Below are positions 23,601 through 34,071 of a stretch of 64,000 nt of DNA, in pieces. Every line of letters starts with the position of its first letter. The stretch's first letter is position 1. The DNA is taken from the NCBI GenBank assembly GCA_003260075.1, contig QLIY01000252.1:64506-128505 (forward strand), given 5' to 3'. Under the pieces are notes generated by a model. The model made no database searches. It saw only the letters and a list, made by a program, of their open reading frames with translations, and was not told the DNA's origin. This stretch comes from Phallusia mammillata (lineage: Eukaryota > Chordata > Ascidiacea > Phlebobranchia > Ascidiidae). Both the position numbers and the translations under genes were made by a program.

Positions 23601-26600
23601 TTAGTTATTTAATTAAATAAACTATGATGCCTGTTGAAGGGTTAAATACTGTTCATTTCAAATACTCACATCCTTACAAATGACACTATTTGGAAGGCCC
23701 TAAATTTTTGACACAATTAGGCAACATCAAATTACCATATGTGTTGGTATTATAGTGGGAAGTAATGCATTGGAAACACAAGTGGGTTGCTGTAGACCAG
23801 CTTGAGCAGCCCTATTTAGAGGACAAGCACTGTGTGATTGAAGGCGACCCACATGGCAGAGGGGCAGGGATTGCCTACCTTAAACACAAAACTACCAATC
23901 TGCAGGTATATAATAAGACTATGTTATGCATACAAATCCAGTTAATCACACAAACCATTTAAATGCATACAGATCATAAATCTTACTTATAACCATTCGT
24001 TAATTGCATAAAAATGCTGGGCAAATAGGTGATGTGATTAACTAGATATGCCTGTATTGTTATTTCACACACTTTGGTAGAATGGCGTGCAATTGATTTA
24101 CCAGGTATTTGTGCAAACAAGCTAATTTTCATTGCAGGTTTGCGTGCTTGTGTCCCATGTTATTCCCTTTGGCAAAGTAAAGACACAACAACAAAATGCA
24201 CTACTGTCGCTAAGCCAAAAGAATATGCAGAGTCAACCACCTATACCTACAATCATCGTAGGTGATCTGAATCGCTTTTACGATGAAAAAGAACAATTCT
24301 CTGAACAGCTTTTGGAGTACCACATGCTGGAAGCAGTTCCGCAACAGTTCATAATACCCACAGAAACTGAAGAAATAAGACTAAAAGGGGAGGACATTGG
24401 CACATTTAGTCCTTGGCCAACCGATATGAAGATGTATGATAAACTTCTTAAGGAACCAATTAGTAAATCTCCTTTGGACGTTCATGTCTATACAAATGAT
24501 CCATCACTTATAAGGAATGAAAGTGTCATTACTTACGCTTCAATGCTGAAATCTCCCAACAGGGACCCACCTCCGGATGGCAGAAACCCTGTCCGGCATA
24601 TGCTTGATAGAAGAATGGCATCGGACCATATTGCAATTATAGGGCGATATAGTATGTTTGGTTAAATTGACAAAGGCCATAATTTTTAAACTGTTTTTTA
24701 AGCATAACTTGATTTTAAATGATTCGGAATTGCTTTATATTTGTGTTGAAATTGAAAAAAAGATATATTTCTTTAACATGGGCATACATATACCTCAAAA
24801 CACACCACAGCCAATTTGGATGCCAAAAGTTGATTGTGTTTACTTTAAAGCAGTGATGGTTAGCAAAACACTTTATAAAAGGCCTTTTATCATGTTGTTC
24901 TCTGTAATGTTACCATATTGGCAGAAGACCCAGCTGCTAATTGAAAATTATAACAATTCTGTACAGTTCCATTCCTTTTCTGCATCATCTACACTATTTT
25001 TATGTTATCCGAAGTTGCAGTCGTATCATGTTATGTTTTTCTTCACTACTCACTGTGCACCCTTTACGTCTTATTTTGTGGTTTTCATACTGTATAAATT
25101 TCATGTCACTTGTAGAAAACATGTAGTGGCCTTTTGTTATGCCGGTACATGTAACATTGTTTCAATGTGAACTGTTATTTTTGATACAAATTTTTTGTTT
25201 CAAATAGTTATACTAACAAATTATTAGTTTAGTTATACTGACAAATTATTAGTTTTTTTCTGTTTAAAAATCATTTCATTCCAATTGTGATGCTTTCATG
25301 GTGTGTGGGCATATTTAAAGTTCGGTTAAAAAAATGCAAAGTACTTCTAGGGATTTAAAAAGATAATAAAGTAATTTTAAACAAGAAAATAATACTTATC
25401 ATTGATGTCATATGACATAGGCAAAATGTAAGATGTTTTGTAGTGTTTGATGATTTAATTAAACTCTGAAAAAATCTTGTCTATTTATGTAAGAATATGG
25501 TAATAACTAGAGATACAGAACATTCGGTTTGCCAAATTTATTTGACCGAATCAGCCATTTTTACAAAAACTCGCTTTCGGCCGAACAATTTGTTGCAATA
25601 CGGCTGAAACAGAATGTTTTACAAACACAAATTTAAAGGTGTCGTTTCTGCCTTCTAAGGTACGACACAATCTTTCAAACTATGCCATAACCAAAATCAT
25701 GGCAAGTATTATAATTATTAATGCATTATTGTTTGCACATTTGGTACAACTCTAGTTAAAACCCTTTTTCATCTAGTTAAAACCAGGGAGTCGAACCGGA
25801 ACTGAACCCGAACCCGCGAACCGGTTTGAGCGGTTAATTTCATTAAACCCGAACCCGAACCGCTAATTACGCGTTTCTAAAAACCCGAACCGGAGTTGAA
25901 CCCTATAATTTGTTTGACGTTGAACCCGAACCGGAACCGAACCAGTAAAAATGCACCCTGTTTATATATATATTTTTTTTTTCAAAACAGCGCACTAACG
26001 AACACGCGAGATAACATTTATAGGGCGTGTCAAAAATAACAGTGTACCAGCAAAATTATTTTAGAGTTTGATAAGGCCAGATAGATGATGGGTAGAATTA
26101 AATTAAAACGAATGAAAATTTGAACCGGTTTAAAAACCGCAAACCGGTTCGGACCGGATAATTTGCCCAAACCGGAACAAAACCCGAACCCGAAAATATA
26201 CATTTAAAAAACCTGAACCGAACCCTTAAAAACAAAACGAAGTGAACCCGAACCCCTAAAATAAAAACGAAATGAACCCGAACCGAACCTGAACCCGTAT
26301 AACAAGCGGTTCGACTCCCTGGTTAAAACCCTTCTTCATCTCTAACCCTTAAAACTTTTGTTTTCGTAACAGAAAGAACAAACACTAACCGGTTATTCTG
26401 GAAGTTGTCAAGCTTTCCTCTTCACTTCCTTGTTTGGTTTTGTGCTGTGACGATTCAATGATGCTAACTGCTCTGCTTCCAGGTGTAGCTTGTGCTGTTT
26501 CATCACTAGGGGGGGCAGCAATGCTTGTGTATGTGTCGTACATGTCCCATGAGGTTACGTTAATACCAGCATCTGTTAGCCCGACCTAAAATATATTTTT

Positions 26601-29600
26601 TTATTTGTAAGTTTTGTCTAGAGCAGGGCTTTTCAAACTGTGGGTCACAACCCAAATTGGGGTAATAGAAAATCATTCGTTATTATGCCATTGTCACAAT
26701 AAATGGTATACATGCGAAAATTTATTGTTTAAACATCATTCACATGCAGGATTTTTTTAAGGTTTGGTTTGGGCGACCGCTAAGTAGTTTTAAGAGACCG
26801 CAAGTGTTTCATTTAAATACCAAAAAATAGCCAAATCCAAATTTTGGGAAACCGCTGGAGAAATTTGGGGGACCGTTTCGGTCCCCCAAAACACCTTAAA
26901 AAAACACTGTTCACATGTATAGGCAGGGTTGCCATCGACTTCAAACCAAAAATAAGGACAATGGAAATATTAAATTTTCATATGAATAGAAACAAACGTT
27001 TTTGAACAAATCTTTGCATTTATACAAGCCATGACATATCATATGCAGTACTTTGGCCAGAAACAATCTGTTCCAGCAACACCTTGTTCGTAGAAAATAC
27101 TTTATACATCTCCTGGCAGCTCAGGTTTATAGGTTTATTCTACTTGTAGCAAGGATTAGACTAGTAAATGTTGAAAATAAGACAAAATAAGGACACAAGT
27201 CAAAAATAAGGACACTTCTTAGAAAAAAGGACAATGCATTTTTCTAAGACACTGCCCTTCAAAATAAGGACAAATCTTAGAAACAAGGATGGTATGGCAA
27301 CCCTGTGTATAGGCCATACCTATCAAGGGGTCACAGAGAATTTCCTTTTATAAAATGGGGTCGCAGAGCAAGGAAGTTTTAGAAGCCCTAGTCTAGTTAT
27401 GGATTTGACAAGTGATTCTTATGAATTGACTAAAGTTTCGATCAAAACACTTATCTGTGAACAGAAAAATGTTTTGAAAACTAAGTGTACCTTCTCGGCC
27501 TGAATTTCCTTATTTTTGAGAGCATTGTTAAAAGTCTGCATTCCACGATCAGAAAATCTGTCATTGCCTTCTTTGGTTTTGCACAATTCTTCATATGCTT
27601 GGTTTCGTTTCCTAATCATGCCAAAATATTATTTATTTGCTGTAAGCTCAGCAACCACAACAATGCCTTGCCCCAATTATGAGAAACATTTTTACCATTT
27701 CTATACCACTTCAAAGGATGCAAATTTAACTGCTGTAAGTCTATTTGCACACAATTAACTTAGGTGAGTGCTTTAATGTTATGGATTTAGCTAGCATGGC
27801 ACATATAAGGCCAGAAAGTAAAGTAATTATGGAAGCAGAGATCAATTTCCATATTTATAAAACTAGAATTTCTAATAAAAAGACAAATCTGGTTTAATCC
27901 ATACAGGTTATCCCATAACGTCTTTAACTACATAGGGACCATTAAATCATAGTCTATCACTTCACCAAAAATCTTGGCAAATTGGCTATGCAATTAACCG
28001 GAATCGTTTGTTTTGTATTTATACATATTTGTTAACGTATATACTAGGTGACCCATTGGAATCCAAACTCACAAAACAACACAATATTGTAAAGTCACAT
28101 ACTCTGTTATCTGAGCATCTTCTCCCTCTTCCGACACTGCTACTCCTTTCTGTTCAAACATCCATATTGTGTCTGTCTCCTCCAAAGTAATGTTGATCAC
28201 TTTGTTGAGATCATTTTCTGTTAGTTCTTCCACCTCTTCTTTGCGAACAGTCATAACATCTGAAAGTTCATGGATACAGGTGTTATTCGCCCACTTTTTA
28301 CAAAAATATTTTGTATGTTAATTTTTTTCTTAGATATTTGGTGGTGTTTTTGCTTTTATATTTCTGGATTTTGCAATAAATAAGGAAACTTTATAGAGAA
28401 ATCATTGTGAGTGTAATGCATTGAGACATTACTCCACTCCACCAAGGGTAAAAAAACACACACAAAGCTCCTACATTTACTGGTGACAGAAATGAGGAAA
28501 CACATAGTTACCCCCCATAACATTTCTTTGACAACAGACCATATCTCACCTGCAAATCCTGTGGTTATTTCTGGTCCACTTTCAGTAATTTCCCCACTTG
28601 ATTCAATAGATGATATCTTTGATCTTGCAGATCTATTTGATGTGCTTCCATAAATTGATCTGTGCATTACAAAATTCATGTTAACTACCAACATAGACTT
28701 ATGCCTGAACAAGCATTTAATTGCTCTCCTTGTTTGTTTTTTCGGGCATTTCTCTGTGTTACAGACATCATCTCAATTTGGGCCATAGGTGTTTTTAAAA
28801 ACTACTAAACATTCCATTACAATATAGAAACAGTCAAAAACTGTGAAACACACCATACATTGTGGTTTCAATAAAAGGCTACCAATGAACAAATACTTAT
28901 GTCAAAACAGCATATTACCTGCTAAATGGTTGAGCATAGGCACTGGCTGTCCCAGTCTGGTACATTGATGCAAAAGACAGAATATCAGTTGGTGTGCCAA
29001 CAGTTGACTGGTTGTCACTGTTAAATAACTGACTCTTCTGTGTGGATGGATCAACAATATACAGTGGTTTGGGGGTGACATCATGACCATTATCATCAAG
29101 TACCTGAAATAAACACTGTTACTTTTGTCCACAAGTTTGTATGTTAATGTCTATATGGTTGTGATGGAATTAAACCATTGTATAACTTTAGCAGTTCTTA
29201 AACCTATGGTACAAACCAAACATTCTATCTTTTTTATGTGTTACAAACTCCCTGAGAGAGCAGTATGTACAATTTAAATAACATATTTTTCGTTTTACTT
29301 AATGTACAGTAAATATAGATTTTATTTTGCACTGAGAGTAATAGAGCATTACACAAAACATAAGCAGCTTAGACAAACCATTAGTTAAACAATTACTAAA
29401 ACAGCAACAATGTGCATTGTGTTAAAGACAATTTAAAACTAAATATCCTACAACAATATCCAATCTTCCTGGTCCAGAAGTTTTAGCTTCACCAAGTTTT
29501 GATTCACTCATCGTTACACTTCTTCGACTTTGTGTTATGTTAGCATCGCTGCGCTTTGAAAACCGACTCTGACTAGTTGTGTTGAGAATGCTTCCTGTTT

Positions 29601-29976
29601 TTGTCGCTCGGGACCTGCCATGGTAAACACATGATTACACCAAGTTTAAATTGCACATCAACCATCAAATTATTTGGAAGTAATTGTTTCCATGAATTTT
29701 AAGATCCAGATGTACATATTTTGGAAAATATGCAATGTACAGTGATAACCACAAGTATGGGATTTTTTGCTTTAAGCATTAGAAGAAAGTCACACTTGGT
29801 TACAGAGGTTACATTAAAGCCATGGTTTCAGCATAAACAAAATTAAGAAAATACATAATAGAATATTTTATAATAGCTATAGTTACTTCATAAAATATTT
29901 TATTTGCTTAACACTAACAAGACAGCACTTACACAAATAAATTGCCCTTGGTGTTATGTTTTACCATCTTTGACAT
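17676..29976 (-). CDS. DNAI4: Axonemal dynein intermediate chain DNAI4 (WDR78)
   Basis: Eighteen exons, all in phase, give 828 residues: 29933-29976, 29452-29614, 28919-29103, 28550-28659, 28073-28259, 27491-27611, 26390-26585, 22095-22196, 21060-21194, 20806-20924, 20610-20747, 19984-20135, 19396-19550, 19209-19321, 18682-18857, 18451-18600, 18229-18382 and 17676-17762. The N-terminal half is Ser/Thr-rich and includes the family motif VLDDNGHDVTPKPLY. The C-terminal half is a WD-repeat propeller: MAWNKKNSDILAVGYGQFGF, LLAVGLYDGTVCIYNVR, EILVSISADGRIVQWSIRKG, YLAGTEEGLIHKCSCSYNEQ, DVFLSCSADWSIK, VEIWDLST and LLVGDSDGQVSVYQLRNM. Order and length match WDR78, the intermediate chain of the inner-arm I1/f dynein. 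The only unusual splice choice is exon 5, where donor GTGAGT after 28073 is needed to keep phase. TTTATT at 17588-17593 gives AATAAA for the transcript. Confidence 0.95.
17890..18195. mobile_element. Inverted-repeat element in the last DNAI4 intron
   Basis: Homologous to 15559-15880, with the same GATAAGCTGCAGACA start and GTGCACTGTATGCAGCTTAT end. It is present in both allelic copies, so the insertion predates their divergence. Confidence 0.5.
19670..19918. mobile_element. Non-autonomous hAT element in DNAI4 intron 12
   Basis: The right end GGTTGGGAACCACTG is the reverse complement of the classic hAT end CAGTGGTTCCCAACC. The left end TAGTTGTTCCCAACTGGGG is its diverged partner, and GAATTCC follows inside both ends. 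The flanking 8-mers TTCTACTG (19662-19669) and TTCCACAG (19919-19926) match at six of eight bases. This is an old insertion of about 249 bp. Confidence 0.75.
22783..24665 (+). CDS. Endonuclease/exonuclease/phosphatase (EEP, DNase I-like) family protein nested in DNAI4 intron 7
   Basis: Four phase-0 exons, 22783-22968, 23190-23321, 23756-23905 and 24138-24665, encode 331 residues. EEP landmarks appear in order: first beta strand with Asn (VVYSQNVS), the metal-binding Glu (PDVVALNE), GRGAGIAYLKH, a strand with His (VCVLVSHVIPFGK), the active-site IIVGDLNRFYD, and the C-terminal SDH (RRMASDHIAII). These support a metal-dependent phosphoesterase fold; substrate is unknown. It is not clearly CCR4/nocturnin, TDP2, APE1 or sphingomyelinase. 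There is no signal peptide. ATG 22783 precedes the first strand by 11 residues, so the start is plausible, though an upstream exon is possible. The transcript would end near the AATAAA at 25365-25370. The whole gene lies antisense inside one intron of DNAI4. Confidence 0.85.
23379..23606. repeat. Long imperfect foldback in intron 2 of the EEP gene
   Basis: The left arm (23379-23485) is the near reverse complement of the right arm (23503-23606): TGGCATCTTCAGTTCCTAC on one side and GAAACTGAAGATGCCATTA on the other, with a 17-base spacer. Pairing extends across about 100 bp with scattered mismatches. It would form a long hairpin in the transcript. A foldback MITE is the simplest explanation. Confidence 0.8.
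25365..25370 (+). promoter_or_regulatory. Polyadenylation signal of the nested EEP gene
   Basis: AATAAA about 700 bases after the stop codon. The AT-rich frame between 24658 and 25170 lies in this presumed 3' UTR and is not considered coding. Confidence 0.55.
25784..26321. mobile_element. 538-bp hAT-like element with AACCCGAACC-rich interior
   Basis: Perfect terminal inverted repeats CAGGGAGTCGAACCG / CGGTTCGACTCCCTG and a perfect 8-bp target duplication GTTAAAAC (25776-25783 and 26322-26329). The interior is built from irregular AACCCGAACC and AACCGGTT motifs and has no coding capacity. It lies in DNAI4 intron 7, between exon 7 and the nested gene's 3' end. Confidence 0.92.
26747..26909. 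mobile_element. Nested hAT-like MITE (163 bp)
   Basis: Ends CAGGATTTTTTTAAGGT and ACCTTAAAAAAACACTG are inverted repeats. Perfect 8-bp target duplication TTCACATG at 26739-26746 and 26910-26917. The interior has GGGCGACCGC and GGTCCCCCAAAA motifs. Confidence 0.9.
26924..27305. mobile_element. Nested hAT-like MITE (382 bp)
   Basis: Ends CAGGGTTGCCATCGAC and GGTATGGCAACCCTG are inverted repeats. Perfect 8-bp target duplication TGTATAGG at 26916-26923 and 27306-27313. The duplication overlaps the last bases of the neighbouring element's target copy, so this insertion landed right beside it. The interior repeats AAAATAAGGACA motifs. Confidence 0.9.
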
Positions 29977-31440
29977 GATGAGTGTTGTGCACTTTTTTTA
30001 GGATAGAGTAAAGTTGCACAAAGTAGTTTCAGACCCTGGAAAGCCAAAACAACCACTAACTGTTATTGTTTTTAAGTACAGGTTAACACTTTTTGTTAAA
30101 TGTTACTTATGCATCATGTTGCATTGGACAATTATTTCAAAACGATGTGCGTTATAGTTGAACACAATGTATCTGGATTTTGTATCAACAAAAAATGTCG
30201 AAACAGTTGGCAAAACAAAACAGTTACATGCATTCAAAATTACGAAAAGTAGAGAAGTTAGCATATGCTTTCGTGTTTCGTTAACACTTCATTTGCGGCT
30301 TTATTTATTTTTAAACCAAGTGCAATACAACTGCCACCATGTGTATGTTTTAACAAAAGAGGGATAAAGTATTTATGTTACACAGAAAACCAACATACAA
30401 ACAAATAAATTTGAACCGCGGGCTTCTGTTGTTGTCTAGGAGATTTTCCCAACTTGTTCCCGAGCGAGCAAAAACTTTTATCCAATGCTACACCGTTTAA
30501 CATAGAAATCATAAAAAATGTGTCAAATATAATTCGTGTCAATAATAAATAATAACAAAAACATTTGACACGAGCGTTGTGATAATTGAACTAAAGGAGG
30601 TTGAGATATTAACTTTCAAGGGGGGGGGGACAAACAAATAAATTTGAACCGCGGGCTTCTGTTGTTGTCTAGGAGATTTTCCCAACTTGTTCCCGAGCGA
30701 GCAAAAACTTTTATCCAATGCTACACCGTTTAACATAGAAATCATAAAAAAATTTGTCAAATATAATTCGTGTTAATAATAAATAATAACAAAAACATTT
30801 GACATGAGCGTTGTGATAATTGAACTAAAGGAGGTTGAGATATTAACTTTCAAAACTTTTGTGTGAATATTTTATAATAACATATGTATGTTTATGTAAA
30901 CATTTGGTACTAAAATTATGATAGTTCTCTCGAAGGTCAAAACAACCTAAGTGTTTCAAAATTTTTAAAACGTGTCATTGAGCGTTATAATCTGAATTTA
31001 GACGTAAAATCACTTGCGTTTCAGCTGAGGGAATAAACGTTGTATTTGCTGTGGTAGATTTGATACGTAGGTCAATCGCTCTTACCTTCAAAAAAGTTCA
31101 TACAAAACCATCGTTTTCCTGTAGCCATCTTCGCGTGAAAAAGTTTAATTGTTGTGCCAGCTGTTGTACATTTCAAAACTTATTTGTAGGCGTCAAAAGT
31201 GATAAATATTTGTCTTTTTTTGTTTCTCATGTTTTTGTTTCTTCCGCTAAATGTTTGTCGGCAGATGGCGGTATAGATCGTTGTTTGGAAAACATCTGTT
31301 TTCCAACAGAATGCTGGGACATTGACCGCGCTGTACTTATTTATTTCGTTGCTTATGACGGTTAAAAACTCAGAATATGCAAGTGCATTGAACACTAATA
31401 AACTTTAAAGTAAAGTGGGCTGGCTTTTAGTCCTACTTGT
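29977..31440. other. Upstream region of DNAI4 with an allelic duplication
   Basis: The block at about 30397-30619 is repeated at 30631-30855 with few differences, across ten Gs (30620-30629). The presumed DNAI4 promoter and 5' leader lie here on the minus strand. The open frame at 31051-31365 is AT-rich, has no recognisable motif and is not accepted as a gene. Confidence 0.6.
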
Positions 31441-31905
31441 CGCTATTTGATTGGTGCTATCTTTTTATGCTCACCCGTCCTTCGAGTTTTGTGTCTTTGC
31501 GTATATATGTACGTAAATAAAAAAAACATTTAAAAAAAGTATCGTAAGGAAAACATTATCCGGTTATTTTCGTAATGTTGGCAGTCTTTCGTTTCTCCTC
31601 AGTCCTCACATTCTCTCTATGATTTCTCTGCTACCACTGTTTAACGAAAAACATCTAGTTTGTGTTGCAGAAACAATAGGTTTCATTGTCTCATGGGACT
31701 TTTTATCTTGTGTTTGGACCCAAAATTTAATTTACAGGTATTTGTAGGCATCTCCAAAAGTTTTGAGTTGGAAAGCTAATGTCACCACACCACCTAAGAA
31801 TAACGGTAAAGTTCACGCATTTTAAACCCATGCCGCTCTACGGAGTTGTACCGCACTTTCAGCGTAAATTAATATGCAGTAAACACAACGTTGGGCCGCA
31901 AGAAA

Positions 31906-32032
31906 CAACTTGTTATTTCAGCGAACGACAACTATTTTTGCCCGACGCAGCGGGATCTGGCACGACGCTTACTTTAGCCCGTATCCAGTTCACACACTTC
32001 AGGGCAACTTTGATGGCTGAAATAACAAGTTG
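31906..32032. repeat. Perfect 17-bp inverted repeat with 93-bp spacer
   Basis: CAACTTGTTATTTCAGC at 31906-31922 and its exact reverse complement GCTGAAATAACAAGTTG at 32016-32032. It may be the ends of a small MITE (about 127 bp) or a hairpin. No clear target duplication was seen. Confidence 0.7.
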
Positions 32033-34010
32033 AGTACGCGCAATGACAGCATATTTCACGCATGGATGCGCATAGGCATCTCACTCGTGAATACGTCACC
32101 GATAACGTGCACGCTCAGGCGTAGCGAGAATTGTCAGAGCAAGTGACTTATAATGTGTCAAGTGGCCTTTTGGCGACGTGAAGTTATGTTAAGGGGAATG
32201 CTAGCTGAATTTGCTTGCCTGGTGATGCAGAGCTTGAATTTAGAGTTGTTTTAGACTTGGAAGAGTCTGACTGGTTATGGGTGAGTGAATTACACAAACA
32301 GTTGGGTGCTTAACGGTGCTTGATTTTCTCTCTTCGAATTTAAACAAAGTTATCGATACTTCACAGCTCTTGCCTGCATTTCTTGCAGTCACAAAGACGT
32401 ATGGGTAACCCTAGTCAGTTAATCCTACTCAAAACGCAAAAACACAAAATTTCTGGAATTTATGAACACCATTTAACACAGCCGGACATTTAACTACAGA
32501 ATAACCAAAGGTTACGGCTTTCCACCACAAAACATTATTTTAATGAAACAATGCACTCTTACACAGAAACCATGTGACCTTACGTATTTAAATTCTTTTT
32601 TATTTAAATTCCTTTACATGAGCTGAAAATTTGAACCATTACGTCATTTCAACGAAACGCGTCAACATTGCAAAAAAATGAACCACGTTCCAATTCACAT
32701 AACGTGACATAGCAAAATGTAATTTTCCATCAGAGAGGTTACGTTTCCATGTGCAGCGCGTGTTCTTGTCTTGCTTCCTGTCCAGACGACGTCCTGGGAA
32801 GACAAATCCGGTGCTGTCTGTCAAAATCACATACCTGCCATTACGTCCTGTCAAAAGTCAAAGTTTTGTATCCGCCATCAATAGTTCATATAGTAACACA
32901 GTAATGTGGCCTCCACAAGTAGCTGTCACAATCGTTACATTGCTCCATCTGTGGCACAAAGCCCCAAAACAAGCCTATTTTCAAGTCTTGACCGCAAAGT
33001 TGTTCTTGGCAGCTGGCCGAAGGTTGTTAACGCGAAATGGACGATGCCGGTGTTGTGAAAAGACTTAGCCGCCATGAGCGCCTCGAACCGCGGCGGAGGT
33101 AAATGTCGCTGACCCGAAGTCGAAAAAGCTGACAGTTTTGCTTGACGCGTTCTGTTGAACCATATCGCACACGGGTACGCTAGGTGTCGTTTTACAGCCC
33201 TTGTGCAAAGCGTGCTACAACTGGTATAACAGTATCATGTCTTATTAGAATTTGTTAAATTATCCAAGTTGATCCGCAATTTTAAAATTTGGCAACATGG
33301 GCGGTCCTGAAACGTACCAAAGCTGTTTATTGGGATTGTTGTATTTTAAACACATTATAAAACCGCAAAGATAGCGCAAATTGAGAACCACTCATTTTTT
33401 TAATTTTTATTTACAATATCGTGCAAAATCAAACCAAAAGTAACAATTCCTGCCAAGAATTCAGAAAAACCAGGACAATTGATAGGCACGATGTCACAAA
33501 AAAAGCATGGGTCGAAACAGAGTGCACTGTCTGCAGCTTATCATGATGCTTTCATAAAACATGTACTATTTGAGCAAGTTTTAACATTTTATTTTTTCGA
33601 CAAAGCCCATCATTTCGATAGCCTTAGTTAAACGATAGGGGCAGGAACATTGTTAAATAACAGCGTTACTCTCTGATCACATGACGAGACATAGCTGAGC
33701 GGCCTTATCCAGTAACATAAGGAAGCGCGACAGTCGCTAGCCACCACAATAGGAGGGTCGCAACTGGAAGCGGATCTCGTCGCATTCCGAGCCAATAAAC
33801 CAGATCCAATGAGAAAGACAAACATTTTTATAACTTCACACCTCGGAACAAAGGACGACACGCAACGAAGCTGTCGGGCCGCGGTGCTCGGTGACGTCAC
33901 GCCGGATCATGTGACACGTAAATTGCCTCGGAGGTGTCGAAGACAAGGGCCGACACCTGGCCACACAATAGCCGACGGTGCGGGCTTAAAATAACGTTAT
34001 CGCGACCCAG

Positions 34011-34012
<2 letters not shown>

Positions 34013-34070
<58 letters not shown>
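34013..34070. other. 58-G run, probable gap filler
   Basis: Uninterrupted Gs with no mutation or interruption and no repeat context. Three similar runs occur in the window. True homopolymers this long are not expected to survive cloning and sequencing intact. Confidence 0.85.

Positions 34071-34071
<1 letters not shown>

Larger units (their letters stand above)
26624..27390. mobile_element. hAT-like element carrying two nested hAT-like insertions
   Basis: The left end CAGGGCTTTTCAAACTGTGG and the right end AGTTTTAGAAGCCCTA are diverged inverted repeats, with CACAACCC and GGGGTCGCAGAG following inside. The flanks GTCTAGAG (26616-26623) and GTCTAGTT (27391-27398) are a decayed 8-bp duplication. 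Two younger elements, each with perfect 8-bp duplications, interrupt it. It lies in DNAI4 intron 6. Confidence 0.8.

Noticed and set aside
24658..25170. 170-codon open frame after the EEP gene
   Set aside because: AT-rich, overlaps the EEP stop, no motif, and lies between the stop codon and the polyadenylation signal; treated as 3' UTR.
25508..26343. TAGAGATACAGAAC and TTCTTCATCTCTA as possible ends of an older hAT element around the 25784-26321 element
   Set aside because: Short imperfect match and no 8-bp duplication.
31051..31365. 104-codon plus-strand frame
   Set aside because: AT-rich with scattered Cys and no motif; likely chance.
33074..33098. GCCGCCATG start context followed by a GTAAAT donor, suggesting a first exon
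   Set aside because: Only eight codons and no downstream exon could be linked to it.
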